Shown: positions 37,787 to 48,115 of the stretch, piece after piece | How the letters are laid out: each line of letters begins with the position of its first letter | Numbering within the stretch: the stretch's first letter is position 1 | Origin: Vulcanimicrobium alpinum | GTDB taxonomy: Bacteria; Vulcanimicrobiota; Vulcanimicrobiia; Vulcanimicrobiales; Vulcanimicrobiaceae | Assembly: GCF_027923555.1 (NCBI RefSeq) | Contig: NZ_AP025523.1 | Span: 434,001 to 498,000 of the forward strand | Length of the DNA stretch: 64,000 bases | Reading direction: 5' to 3' | Position numbers and translations under genes: made by a program | The notes under the pieces: generated by a model | What the model saw: only the letters and a program-made list of their open reading frames with translations | Told to the model about the DNA's origin: nothing | Databases searched by the model: none

Positions 37787-39132
37787 AGCAGCAGCCGTGC
37801 GAGCGAGGGGATGCCTTCGGCGAACGTGGGGTGGATGTGGACGGATCGCTCGATCGTGCGCCACGTCGAGCCGGCTTCCATGTGCGCGAGGATCACGTGG
37901 ATCAGTTCCCCGGCTTCGTAGCCGACGAACGTCGCGCCCAGAATTGCGTCGGTTTGCGCGTGCACGACCAACCGGAAGAAGCCGTCTTCGAGATTCCACT
38001 CGATCCCGCGCGCGACGTCGGCGAGCTGGTAGGTCACGTCGCGGCACGGGATGCCGGCCTTCTGCGCGTCGTCGCGCGTCATCCCGACGCGGCCGACTTG
38101 CGGTTCCGTATACATCGCGTATCCGAGAACGCGATCGCTGCGCGTGCGCGAGCGGTCGCCGACAATGATGCTGCGCAGGCGCCGGAAGTCTTCCCATGAG
38201 ACGTGGGTGAACTGCGGCTGACCCGCGACGTCGCCGAGCGCGTAGTGATTCGGCACCGAGGTCTGCAGGTGCTCGTCGCACTGCACGAAGCCGCGCGCGT
38301 CGAGCGCGATCCCGGCGCGCTCGACGGTCCCCGCGGGGATCGTCGGCCGACGGCCGATCGCGATCAGGAGCCCGTCGCCGGAGAGCACCGTCTTGTCGTC
38401 GAGCGTGACCTCGAAGCGTCCGTCGTCGTGCGCGACCGCGACAGCGCGCCGTTCGAGCAGAACGCTGATCCCGTCGCGTGCGAGCGCGCGCGTCAGGACG
38501 CTGCAGGTGTCGAGCTCTTCACGCGCGACGAGCCGGTCGTCGGGCGTGACGACGGTGACGTCGCTGCCGAGCCGCGCCGCGCCTTGTCCGAGTTCGAGCC
38601 CGATGTATCCCGAGCCCAGGACGATCAGGTGCTTCGGGAGCGCGTCCTGCAAAAAGAAGTTCGCGTTGGTGAGATAGGGCGTTCCCGCCAGACCGGGGAG
38701 ATCCGGGATCGCCGCGCTCGTACCGGTGTCGATGACGACGACGTCGGCCTCGTACGTATCGTCGCCGGCGCGCAGGACGTGCGGCGCGTCGAACGATGCC
38801 TCCGCGCGCACGACGTGCACCGCGGAACGCGCGAGTTTCTCTTCGACGCCCTCGCGCCACACGCCGACGATGCGCCGCACGCGCTGCAGCACGGCCGGTG
38901 CGTCGACGCGCACCTCGCAATGAACGCCGATCTCGGCGGTCCGTCGGGCGCGCCCGGCGGAATGTGCCGACGCGAGGAACGCCTTCGACGGCGTACAGCC
39001 GACGTTGACGCACGTGCCGCCGAACGCGCCGCGCTCGAACAGCACGACGCTGCGCCCCTGCGAGGCGGCGTCGACCGCGAGCGGCACGCCGCCCTGACCG
39101 GACCCGATGACGGCGAGATCGTAGCGTGCCAC
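37783..39132 (-). CDS. Class I pyridine nucleotide-disulfide oxidoreductase (MerA/Lpd-like)
   Basis: The 449 residues contain the FAD loop IGSGQGG (10-15), the redox disulfide GGTCVNVGCTPSK (Cys41, Cys46), the NAD(P) fold VLGSGYIGLELGQGAARLG, VQCDEHLQTSVPNHYALGDV for FAD, and C-terminal HIHPTFAEGIPSL with the His-x4-Glu pair. The layout fits the mercuric reductase/dihydrolipoamide dehydrogenase group. The C-terminal vicinal cysteines of MerA are missing, so it is not a true mercuric reductase, and no lipoyl partner gene is near. It is the first gene of the glucan operon, coupled to glgB, a connection with no obvious biochemical reason. Confidence 0.87.
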   Translation of the reverse strand: MARYDLAVIGSGQGGVPLAVDAASQGRSVVLFERGAFGGTCVNVGCTPSKAFLASAHSAGRARRTAEIGVHCEVRVDAPAVLQRVRRIVGVWREGVEEKLARSAVHVVRAEASFDAPHVLRAGDDTYEADVVVIDTGTSAAIPDLPGLAGTPYLTNANFFLQDALPKHLIVLGSGYIGLELGQGAARLGSDVTVVTPDDRLVAREELDTCSVLTRALARDGISVLLERRAVAVAHDDGRFEVTLDDKTVLSGDGLLIAIGRRPTIPAGTVERAGIALDARGFVQCDEHLQTSVPNHYALGDVAGQPQFTHVSWEDFRRLRSIIVGDRSRTRSDRVLGYAMYTEPQVGRVGMTRDDAQKAGIPCRDVTYQLADVARGIEWNLEDGFFRLVVHAQTDAILGATFVGYEAGELIHVILAHMEAGSTWRTIERSVHIHPTFAEGIPSLARLLL

Positions 39133-39178
39133 GCGCGGTCACTCCCTGCTCGCGCCGTGCGGTTCCTCTCGCGATTCG

Positions 39179-41878
39179 CTAGGTCTCGGCGAGAACCTCG
39201 AAGTCGGCGGCGACCTGCGGGTGGAACGGGCCGCCGTAATCGCCGAGCTGCTGGATCATCTTCGCGACCAGCGCCGTCCAGCCGGTCTGGTGCGACGCGC
39301 CCAGCCCCTCGCCGGTTTCGGCGTGGAAGTACTCGTGAAACGAGATCTGGTCGCGCCAGTGCGGGTCGGACTGCAGCGTCGCGTTGTCGCCGTTGAACGG
39401 CCGCCGACCGTCCGCGCCGCGCCGGAAGATCGCGACGAGCCGGCGCTGCAGTTCAAGCGAGATCTCCCAGAGCGTCATCATCACCCCCGAGCCGGTGGGA
39501 AACTCGACCGTATACGCGTCGCCGAGATAGTAGTGGAACTTCTGCAGTGCTTCGATGAGCAGGTAGTTGAGCGGCATCCACACCGGACCGCGCCAGTTGG
39601 AATTCCCGCCGAACAGGCCGCTCGTCGACTCGGCCGGCTCGTAGTCGCAGCGGAACTCGGTGCCGCCGACCCGCAGCACGTACGGATGGTCGCGATGATA
39701 GCGCGAGAGCATCCGGATCCCGTGCGGCGAGAGAAACTCGTTCTCGTCGAAGACGCGGCGCAGGATGCGGCGCAAGCGATCGGGATTGACGATCGCCATC
39801 AGGCGGCGCTCGCGCATCCCGCCGATATCCATCCGCGCGACGTTCTCCGCGAGTTCGGGACGGTTGCTGAGAACCCACTCGACGCGTGCTTTCAAACGCG
39901 GGAGCTGTTCGAGCGCGCCTGCCGGGATCGGCTCGACCGCGAAAATCGGCAGGATCCCGACGATGCTGCGCACCTGCACCGCGATCCGTTCGCCGTCGGG
40001 CAGGAAGAGCTGATCGTAGTAAAATTCGTCTTCGGGATCCCACAGGCCGCGATCGTCGTCGCGCTGGGAGTTCATCGCGTCGGCGATGATCAGGAAGTGC
40101 TCGAAGAACTTCTCGGCGACGTCTTCGTAGATCTCTTCGGTCTTCGCGAGCTCGACCGCGATCGCGAGCATGTTGAGCGCGTAGACGCCCATCCACGACG
40201 TGCCGTCGCTCTGCGCGAGCGTCGCGCCCTCCGGCAGGCGGGCGCTCCGGTCGAAGGCGCCGATGTTGTCGAGGCCGAGGAACCCGCCTTGGAAGACGTT
40301 CTTCCCGGCGACGTCCTTGCGGTTCACCCACCAGGTGAAGTTCATCAGCAGTTTTTGGAAGACGCGCTCGAGGAAACGGTAGTCGCCGGCGCCGCCGCTG
40401 CGCTTCGCTTCGATCTTGTAGAGCCGCAGCGCCGCCCACGCGTGCACCGGCGGGTTGACGTCGTCGAACGCCCACTCGTAGGCGGGGAGTTGACCGTTCG
40501 GGTGCATGTACCACTCGCGGGTCAGCCGCACGAGCTGATCCTTCGCGAACTTCGGATCGATGAGTCCGAACGGGATCACGTGGAACGCCAGATCCCACGA
40601 CGCGTACCAGGGATACTCCCAGCCGTCGGGCATCGAGAGCACGTCGTCGTTGTAGAGGTGGCGCCAGTTCGCGTTGCGGCCGTGCTTGCGCTGCGCCGGC
40701 GGCGTCGGCGTCGACGGATCGCCGTCGAGCCAGTCGCGCACGACGTAGTTGTAGAACTGCTTCGTCCAGATCAAGCCGGCGAAGGCGCGCCGCTGGATCA
40801 GTGCCGCTTCGGGATCGAGCTTCGCCGCGAGGTCGGCGTAGAACGCGTCCGCTTCGCGTTCGCGCTCGTCGAAGGTCGCGTCGAACCGGCCGTCGATCCC
40901 GCCGGCGCGCGGATCGTCGCTCATCCGCAGACGCACGGTGTGCGTCGCGCCCGGTTCGATCGTCCAGCGATATACGAGCGCCGCCTTCGAGCCGGTGCGC
41001 GCCGGGTTGATCCCGGTGCGGTCGTTCGTGCGCACCGCGCGGTCGATCCCGCTCTTCACGAACGGCGACGGCGACGCGACCCCGAACGCGCGCTCGAAGT
41101 CGGTGTCGTTCTCGGTGAACAGGATCTCGGCGGCGCCGCCGTCGGTGAAGATCCAGCGCTTTCCGAGGGTCGCGTGCTCGACCGCGAGCACCGAAGCGTC
41201 CGGCGACGCGTCGCGAACCGACGGGCGCGGCGTTCCCGCTCGCCACGACCACTCGTTGCGGAACCACAGCTGGGGAATGAGCTGCAGCGGCGCGGCGACG
41301 GCGCCGCGATTGGTCGCGGTATAGCGCACGAGGATGTCGTCGGGCGCGCGCTTCGCGTACTCGACCGTGATATCGAAGTACGCGTCGCCGTTGAAGACGC
41401 CCGTGTCGATCAGCTCGAACTCGCGGCCGGCGCGGCCGCGCCGTGCGTTTTCCTCGCGCAGCTGCGCGTACGGAAACGCCGCGTGCGGATAGCGGTAGAG
41501 CGCCTTCAGATAGGCGTGCGAGGGCACCGCGTCGAGGTGCCACCAGTATTCCTTGACGTCCTCAGCGTGGTTGCCTTCGTGCCCGCCCAGACCGTACAGC
41601 CGCTCTTTGATAATTTCGTCGCGTTCGTTCCAGAACGCGGGCGCGATGCACAGGCGCTGATGGTTGTCGCAGATGCCGAGGATCCCGTCTTCGCCCCAGC
41701 GGTACGCGCGCAGCCGCGCCATTTCGAACGGAAAGTAGCTCCACGCGTCGCCGTCGGCGCTGTAGTCCTCGCGCACCGTTCCCCACTGCCGATCGCTCAG
41801 GTACGGGCCCCAGCGGATCCATCGTTGGTCCTTGCGGATCGCGACCTCGATCCGATCGCGCTCGGGGTTGCGCTCCAT
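39179..41878 (-). CDS. Glucosidase, MGH1-like/GH63-type
   Basis: The ATG at 41878 gives 899 residues. The N-terminal region has RWIRWGPYLSDRQWGTVRED and YHAEDV-like motifs (GGHEGNHAEDVKEYWWHLDA). The C-terminal alpha/alpha barrel includes YPWYASWDLAFHVIPFGL with the candidate acid Asp, GFLGLDNIGAFDRS and NSNWRGPVWMPLNYLLIEAL. Proteins of this family are annotated as glucosidases related to GH63 and mannosylglycerate hydrolase; the exact glucan is unknown. The gene stands 46 bp upstream of the oxidoreductase on the same strand, so it may be the true first gene of the glucan operon. It is divergent from the GDE-type debranching enzyme with 150 bp between starts. Confidence 0.87.
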   Translation of the reverse strand: MERNPERDRIEVAIRKDQRWIRWGPYLSDRQWGTVREDYSADGDAWSYFPFEMARLRAYRWGEDGILGICDNHQRLCIAPAFWNERDEIIKERLYGLGGHEGNHAEDVKEYWWHLDAVPSHAYLKALYRYPHAAFPYAQLREENARRGRAGREFELIDTGVFNGDAYFDITVEYAKRAPDDILVRYTATNRGAVAAPLQLIPQLWFRNEWSWRAGTPRPSVRDASPDASVLAVEHATLGKRWIFTDGGAAEILFTENDTDFERAFGVASPSPFVKSGIDRAVRTNDRTGINPARTGSKAALVYRWTIEPGATHTVRLRMSDDPRAGGIDGRFDATFDEREREADAFYADLAAKLDPEAALIQRRAFAGLIWTKQFYNYVVRDWLDGDPSTPTPPAQRKHGRNANWRHLYNDDVLSMPDGWEYPWYASWDLAFHVIPFGLIDPKFAKDQLVRLTREWYMHPNGQLPAYEWAFDDVNPPVHAWAALRLYKIEAKRSGGAGDYRFLERVFQKLLMNFTWWVNRKDVAGKNVFQGGFLGLDNIGAFDRSARLPEGATLAQSDGTSWMGVYALNMLAIAVELAKTEEIYEDVAEKFFEHFLIIADAMNSQRDDDRGLWDPEDEFYYDQLFLPDGERIAVQVRSIVGILPIFAVEPIPAGALEQLPRLKARVEWVLSNRPELAENVARMDIGGMRERRLMAIVNPDRLRRILRRVFDENEFLSPHGIRMLSRYHRDHPYVLRVGGTEFRCDYEPAESTSGLFGGNSNWRGPVWMPLNYLLIEALQKFHYYLGDAYTVEFPTGSGVMMTLWEISLELQRRLVAIFRRGADGRRPFNGDNATLQSDPHWRDQISFHEYFHAETGEGLGASHQTGWTALVAKMIQQLGDYGGPFHPQVAADFEVLAET

Positions 41879-42028
41879 CCCGTGCTCTCGGTGGCCGGGC
41901 GGCCGGTTTCCTTTCTCGCCGCGCGCGCGATGTGATCCTGAGCGCGGCGCGAGAGCCAGGTGCGTTGCGGCGCGCGTCGGAACGAGGGGAGCGTGCGGTA
42001 CGGGCGTTCTCTGTGCGGCGATGTCGTC

Positions 42029-43936
42029 ATGGCCGAGTCGCGCGAATGGCTGCTGACGAACGGACGCGGCGGCTATGCGATGGGAACGGTCGCCGGCACG
42101 CTGACGCGGCGCTATCACGGCCTGCTGGTCGCGGCGCTCGATCCGCCGGTGCAGCGCCGTCTCCTCGTCGCGCGGCTGGAGCTCGATGCCGACTACGACG
42201 GCACGTCGTATGCATTGGGGACGAATCGCTGGCGTTCCGGGGCGATCGCACCGCTGGGCTATCGCTTCGTCGAGGCGTTTGCGCTCAAGGACGGTCTTCC
42301 GACTTGGACGTACGCGCTCGGCGATGCGCTGCTCGCCGTCACCTACGCGATGCCGCACGACGCAGACGCGATCGCGATCGAACTGCGCGTGCTGCGCGCG
42401 CGCTCGCCTCTCGCGATCCGCGGGCGGCTCGTCGTCGCCGACCGCGATCATCACGGCGGCGCGCTGCCGCCGAGCGACGCGTTCACCGTCGGCGCCGGCG
42501 CCGGCGCGAGCACGATCGCGCTCCCCGAGGCGCGGCGCACGCTGCACGTCCTGGCGCCGGGCGCGCAGGCCACCGCGGCGTCGGAGCGGTACGAAGGCTT
42601 CGCGTTCGCGCGCGAGACCGAACGCGGCTTCCCCGACACCGACGAGTACCTGCACGCGCTGACGCTCGCGTGGACGCTCGGGCCCGATGCGGCGGCCGGC
42701 GCCGTCCTCACGCTCGATCCCGCCGTCGGCGACGATGCGTGCGCGCTCGTCGCGACGCGCCGCGCCGCCAACCGGAATCGCGCGGCGAAGATGCCGGCGC
42801 CGCTGCTCGGACGCCTCGCGCTTGCCGCCGACGCGTTCGTCACGCGGCGCGGTGACGGTGCAGACGCGGGGACGTCGATCGTCGCCGGATATCCGTGGTT
42901 CGCGGACTGGGGGCGCGATGCGATGATCGCGATCCCGGGACTGCTGCTCGGCACCGGGCGCGCGAGCGACGCCGCCGCGGTGCTGCGCACGTACGCGGCG
43001 CAGATGCGCGACGGGCTGATCCCCAATCGTTTCTCCGACGCGGGCGGGCCGGCCGAGTACAACACGATCGACGCATCGCTGTGGTTCGTCGAAGCGCTTC
43101 GCGCGTACGTCGCGCTGACCGGCGACGCCGCCCTGCTGCGCGAACTCATCCCTGCGGTGCGCGCGGTGATCGACGGGTACCGCGGCGGAACGCGGTTCGG
43201 CATCGGCATCGACGGCGACGGTCTGGTGCGCGGCGGCGAAGACGGCGTGCAGTTGACGTGGATGGACGCGAAGGTCGGCGACCGCGTGATCACGCCCCGC
43301 CGCGGCAAGCCGATCGAGATCAACGCGCTGTGGTACAACGCCCTGCGCGCCTGCGAGACGTTTGCGCAGCGGCTCGGTGACGCGCCCGACGAGTACCGCG
43401 CCCTCGCCGACCGGACGGCCGCGTCGATGCAGCGCTACTGGAACGCCGAGCGCGGCTGGTGCGCCGACGTGCTCGACGGCCCCGACGGCGACGACGTCAG
43501 CTTTCGTCCGAATCAGCTCGTCGCCGTCAGCCTCGACGCGTGCGCGTTCGATGCAGCGCAGGTGCGGGCAATCGTCGACGCATGCGCGGCGCGGCTGTGG
43601 ACGTCGCTGGGGCTGCGCACGCTCGATCCACGCGACCCGCGGTATCGGGGTGTCTATTGCGGCCCGCAGAGCGAGCGGGACGCCGCCTATCACCAAGGGA
43701 CGGTGTGGCCGTGGCTCGCGGGCGCGTTCGTGCGCGCGTACCTGCGCGCCTACGGCTACCGCGAACGCGCCCGCGCGTTCGTCGCACCGCTGATCGACGC
43801 GCTCGAACTCGACGCGCTGGGGACGCTCGGCGAAATCGCCGACGGCGACGCGCCGCACGCGGCGCGCGGCTGTCCGGCACAGGCGTGGAGCGTCGCCGAA
43901 CTGATCGCCGTCCTGCGTCGCATCGACGCGGCATAG
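42029..43936 (+). CDS. GDE-type amylo-alpha-1,6-glucosidase (glycogen debranching)
   Basis: The ATG at 42029 (MAESREWLLTNGRGGYAMGT) gives 635 residues. The N-terminal GDE_N domain is marked by NGRGGYAMGTVAGTLTRRYH, the family's 'GGYA..T..G..TR.YHGLL' start. The C-terminal GH133-like alpha/alpha barrel is marked by AGYPWFADWGRDAMIAIPGL, GLIPNRFSDAGG and HQGTVWPWLAGAFVRAYL. It hydrolyses alpha-1,6 stubs. It shares a divergent upstream region (41879-42028) with the GH63-like glucosidase, suggesting common control. Confidence 0.92.
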   Translation: MAESREWLLTNGRGGYAMGTVAGTLTRRYHGLLVAALDPPVQRRLLVARLELDADYDGTSYALGTNRWRSGAIAPLGYRFVEAFALKDGLPTWTYALGDALLAVTYAMPHDADAIAIELRVLRARSPLAIRGRLVVADRDHHGGALPPSDAFTVGAGAGASTIALPEARRTLHVLAPGAQATAASERYEGFAFARETERGFPDTDEYLHALTLAWTLGPDAAAGAVLTLDPAVGDDACALVATRRAANRNRAAKMPAPLLGRLALAADAFVTRRGDGADAGTSIVAGYPWFADWGRDAMIAIPGLLLGTGRASDAAAVLRTYAAQMRDGLIPNRFSDAGGPAEYNTIDASLWFVEALRAYVALTGDAALLRELIPAVRAVIDGYRGGTRFGIGIDGDGLVRGGEDGVQLTWMDAKVGDRVITPRRGKPIEINALWYNALRACETFAQRLGDAPDEYRALADRTAASMQRYWNAERGWCADVLDGPDGDDVSFRPNQLVAVSLDACAFDAAQVRAIVDACAARLWTSLGLRTLDPRDPRYRGVYCGPQSERDAAYHQGTVWPWLAGAFVRAYLRAYGYRERARAFVAPLIDALELDALGTLGEIADGDAPHAARGCPAQAWSVAELIAVLRRIDAA

Positions 43937-43940
43937 CGCG

Positions 43941-44354
43941 CTACGCGCGCGGCGCGCAGGCGAAGGGGACCGTCTGATTCTGCGCGCTCGGCGGATACGG
44001 TGAGCGGCCGATGAACGCGTACGTCACCGTCGCGTAGGCGCCGCGACCCTCGGGGCAGGTTTGCGCACCGCGCGAAATGTCCCGCCGCGCAGTTCGGCGT
44101 GCAGTCGTTGGCCGAGAACGTGCCGACTGCGGCGGCGAACGTGCTCCCCCAGCCGGTCCATTGCAGATTGCGTGCGAGCGCATTGCCATCGCCGCAGGCG
44201 AAAACGATCTCGTGCGGGCGCTCGACCGGCTTGCCCGCGCAGTCGGGGATCGCCGACGGTGCCGGCCCGGCACGCGCGGTGGCCGCGAGCGACGCGGCGC
44301 GAGCAACGCGGCGAACAGCGCGACCGCCCAGAGAGCGTGCGGCAGGCGGACATG
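43941..44354 (-). pseudogene. Decayed gene for a small secreted protein (two frame breaks)
   Basis: Three pieces in two frames make one plausible protein. A signal-peptide-like start (VRLPHALWAVALFAALLA) is in one frame. The conserved-looking mature part (IPDCAGKPVERPHEIVFACG, NLQWTGWGSTFAAAVGTF, DCTPNCAAGHF) is in a second. The C-terminal end (CPEGRGAYATVTYAFIGRSP to PFACAPRA) is back in the first. Breaks fall near 44300 and 44075, and the second also seems to have lost a short stretch. The Cys-containing pattern resembles small secreted proteins common in actinobacteria-like genomes. Either it is a pseudogene or the sequence has two errors here. Confidence 0.6.
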
Positions 44355-44374
44355 CCGCCAGTATACCGGTCGGG

Positions 44375-44632
44375 TCAGGCGCCGATACGCTCGGCGAACC
44401 ACGCCAGGTAGGCGCTGCCGCGCGGCGCGATCTCGTAGAGCCGTTTGCCGAAACGGATCGTCGAATTGGTGAACGCTCCGTCGTCGAGGGTCCGCAGCAG
44501 AGCGTCGACGTCGGACGCGCGCGGCACCGGGCCGTCGCGCCGTTTGGCGATCTCGAAGGGGATGTCGCGGCCGTACTGAGGGTCGTCGTCGAGCACGGCG
44601 AGGATGTGAAACGCAAGCTCAGGATCGGACAT
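44375..44632 (-). CDS. PadR-like winged-helix transcriptional regulator (small)
   Basis: The 85-residue protein is mostly a PadR-type winged helix: ELAFHILAVLDDDPQYGRDI, a basic recognition region (PVPRASDVDALLRTLDDG) and a wing (GKRLYEIAPRGSAYLAWF). The C-terminal dimerisation domain of long PadR proteins is absent, as in the short s1/PadR-s2 types. Its own promoter at 44649-44677 contains a palindrome between the -35 and -10, so autorepression is likely. The neighbouring DMT exporter on the same strand would be a natural target, but that gene lies upstream, not downstream. Confidence 0.72.
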   Translation of the reverse strand: MSDPELAFHILAVLDDDPQYGRDIPFEIAKRRDGPVPRASDVDALLRTLDDGAFTNSTIRFGKRLYEIAPRGSAYLAWFAERIGA

Positions 44633-44648
44633 TGGCTGCTCGACTTGG

Positions 44649-44677
44649 ACGTTACGCGATATATCGTGACCTGTCAA
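44649..44677 (-). promoter_or_regulatory. Promoter with CGATATATCG operator for the PadR-like gene
   Basis: On the minus strand TTGACA (44677-44672) and TAACGT (44654-44649) are 17 bp apart. The 10-bp perfect palindrome CGATATATCG (44657-44666) lies inside the spacer. It is an AT-rich island in GC-rich DNA and a good candidate for the repressor's own operator. Confidence 0.65.
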
Positions 44678-44712
44678 TAACGCCACGAAATCGGTGCAAA
44701 TGCAAGCTACAA

Positions 44713-45591
44713 TTATGCGTCGGGGCGCGATTCCGGTTGCTGGGTGAGCGCCGCGCCGATCGCGGCCAGGATAACGAGGGCGCCGAGCGCGGTCCCGCCG
44801 CCGAGCCGCTCGCCGAAGAGCCAGGCGGCGAGCAGCGCCGCGATCACCGGCTCCAGCAGGGTGAAGGTCGAGACGAGGGTCGCGCTGAGGATCCGCACGC
44901 CGGCGTTCATCGCGGTGTGACCGAACAGCTGCGAGACGAGCGCCATCGCGAGGATCCCGCCCCACGCGCGCACGTCGCCGGCCGGCGGAAACGGGTCGCG
45001 CACTGCGAGCGTCGCGACGGCCAGGGCGAGCGCCGCATACGCGTAGGTTCGAGCGGTCACCGCGAGGGTGTCGTAGCGCGAGTCGACAGCGCGCACCGCG
45101 AGCAGGTACGCCGCGAACGCGATCGCGCCGATCAGCGCGAGCGCGATTCCGGCCGGCGTGTTCGCCCGGTCGGGGACGCCGACGACGATCGCGACGCCGG
45201 CGAGCGCGCCCAGCACGCTGAGCGCGACGATGCGGTCGACGCGCCGCGTGCGCGCGACGACGTACAGCTCGGTCCACACCGGGACGGTGCACACCAGCAG
45301 GGTCGCGATCGCGACCGACGCCATCGTCAGCGACGCGATCCAGGCGGCGAAGTGCAGCGCGAGCAGCAGCCCCGCCCCGCCCAGACGCAGTTCGGTGCGG
45401 GGGTCGACGACTCGCAGGCACCCGCGCGCGGCGGCGAGCGCCAGCATCACCAGCGCGGCGATCGTGAGCCGTCCGCAGGAGACGGCGATCGGTCCTCCGG
45501 CGGCGAGCGCGAAGCGCGCGAAGATCGCCGCCGCACCGACCGCAAGCTGCGCCAGCGCGACGATCGCAAGCGCGCTGCGCCGAGTGCTCAT
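44713..45591 (-). CDS. EamA/DMT-family transporter
   Basis: The 292-residue protein has ten predicted hydrophobic segments in two EamA repeats. The first repeat begins ALAQLAVGAAAIFARFALAA and SCGRLTIAALVMLALAA. The second begins GIALALIGAIAFAAYLLAV and ends LLEPVIAALLAAWLFGERLG, a family hallmark (EP...L.A.L.LGE). Members export amino acids, nucleosides or other metabolites; the substrate is unknown. It is divergent from thiC with about 35 bp to the thiC -35 box. Confidence 0.87.
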   Translation of the reverse strand: MSTRRSALAIVALAQLAVGAAAIFARFALAAGGPIAVSCGRLTIAALVMLALAAARGCLRVVDPRTELRLGGAGLLLALHFAAWIASLTMASVAIATLLVCTVPVWTELYVVARTRRVDRIVALSVLGALAGVAIVVGVPDRANTPAGIALALIGAIAFAAYLLAVRAVDSRYDTLAVTARTYAYAALALAVATLAVRDPFPPAGDVRAWGGILAMALVSQLFGHTAMNAGVRILSATLVSTFTLLEPVIAALLAAWLFGERLGGGTALGALVILAAIGAALTQQPESRPDA

Positions 45592-45626
45592 CGCGCGGCG
45601 CGTTCCGTCCGCCGTTTGCTTCGTCC

Positions 45627-47496
<1,870 letters not shown>

Positions 47497-47519
47497 CGCA
47501 CGCGAGGGAAGGCGCTTTG

Positions 47520-48071
47520 ATGCCGGTCCCGGCATCAGAGCGTATGACCAAACGAACGAATCCCCGGCGCGTTGCCGGAACGACCGCAGCCGCGCTGCTG
47601 ACGGTCGTGCTCGGCGGCGGCGCCGCCTATGCCGCGACGAGCCCCGCGCCGATTCCCGGCGGCGCAAACCAGATCGCCGGCGTGAGCGGGACGTTCGCGT
47701 CGGTCCTCTTCAACGGCACGCTGCGCGTGCGCGCGATGTCGCTGCAGAATCCCGGCCCGAACGACAACGTGCACGCCAATGCCGCGGGGGAACGACCGCT
47801 CGTGTTCCGCGCGATCGTCAGCAACGGAACGCATCACGAGAACCACGGCTACTTCGATGCGACGCTGTCGGATGCGGACGGAATCACGGTGACGGGTCGT
47901 CCCATCGACGACGGCTGGAGTCTCGAACCGGGAAGTGCGGCGCGCACGGCGATCGCGTTCTCGCTTCCGGCGCAGTTCGTCCCGGTCAAGCTGGTGCTCG
48001 TGCAGGCAGCTGCTCCCCACGCACGCGCGTTTCGGATGGCGCTTCGCGCGCAAGACCTGCCGCCGTCGTGA
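47520..48071 (+). CDS. Secreted protein of unknown function
   Basis: The ATG at 47520 has GGGAAGG 7 nt upstream and gives 183 residues; an ATG at 47544 would remove eight. The signal peptide (MTKRTNPRR... GGGAAYAATS) ends near residue 38. The mature part is a single beta-rich domain (LRVRAMSLQNPGPNDN, LVFRAIVSNGTHHENHGYFD, SAARTAIAFSLPAQFVPVK) resembling an immunoglobulin-like or DUF-type secreted domain. No function is assigned. It follows thiC by 23 bp and could be transcribed with it. Confidence 0.68.
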   Translation: MPVPASERMTKRTNPRRVAGTTAAALLTVVLGGGAAYAATSPAPIPGGANQIAGVSGTFASVLFNGTLRVRAMSLQNPGPNDNVHANAAGERPLVFRAIVSNGTHHENHGYFDATLSDADGITVTGRPIDDGWSLEPGSAARTAIAFSLPAQFVPVKLVLVQAAAPHARAFRMALRAQDLPPS

Positions 48072-48095
48072 GCCTCGCAACAGGCTCAGCCTGAC
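48069..48095. repeat. REP-related half-unit with short hairpin
   Basis: TGAGCCT-CGCAAC-AGGCTCA (48069-48088) followed by GCCTGAC is a diverged end of the palindromic repeat. It includes the TGA of the preceding gene. The 7-bp stem may act as a weak terminator; no T-run is present. Confidence 0.5.
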
Positions 48096-48115
48096 GCGGC
48101 GCGGAACCGCCCTGC

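Noticed and set aside
37783-39132. Mercuric reductase
   Set aside because: The C-terminal vicinal cysteines and N-terminal metal-binding domain of MerA are missing, and no other mer gene is nearby.
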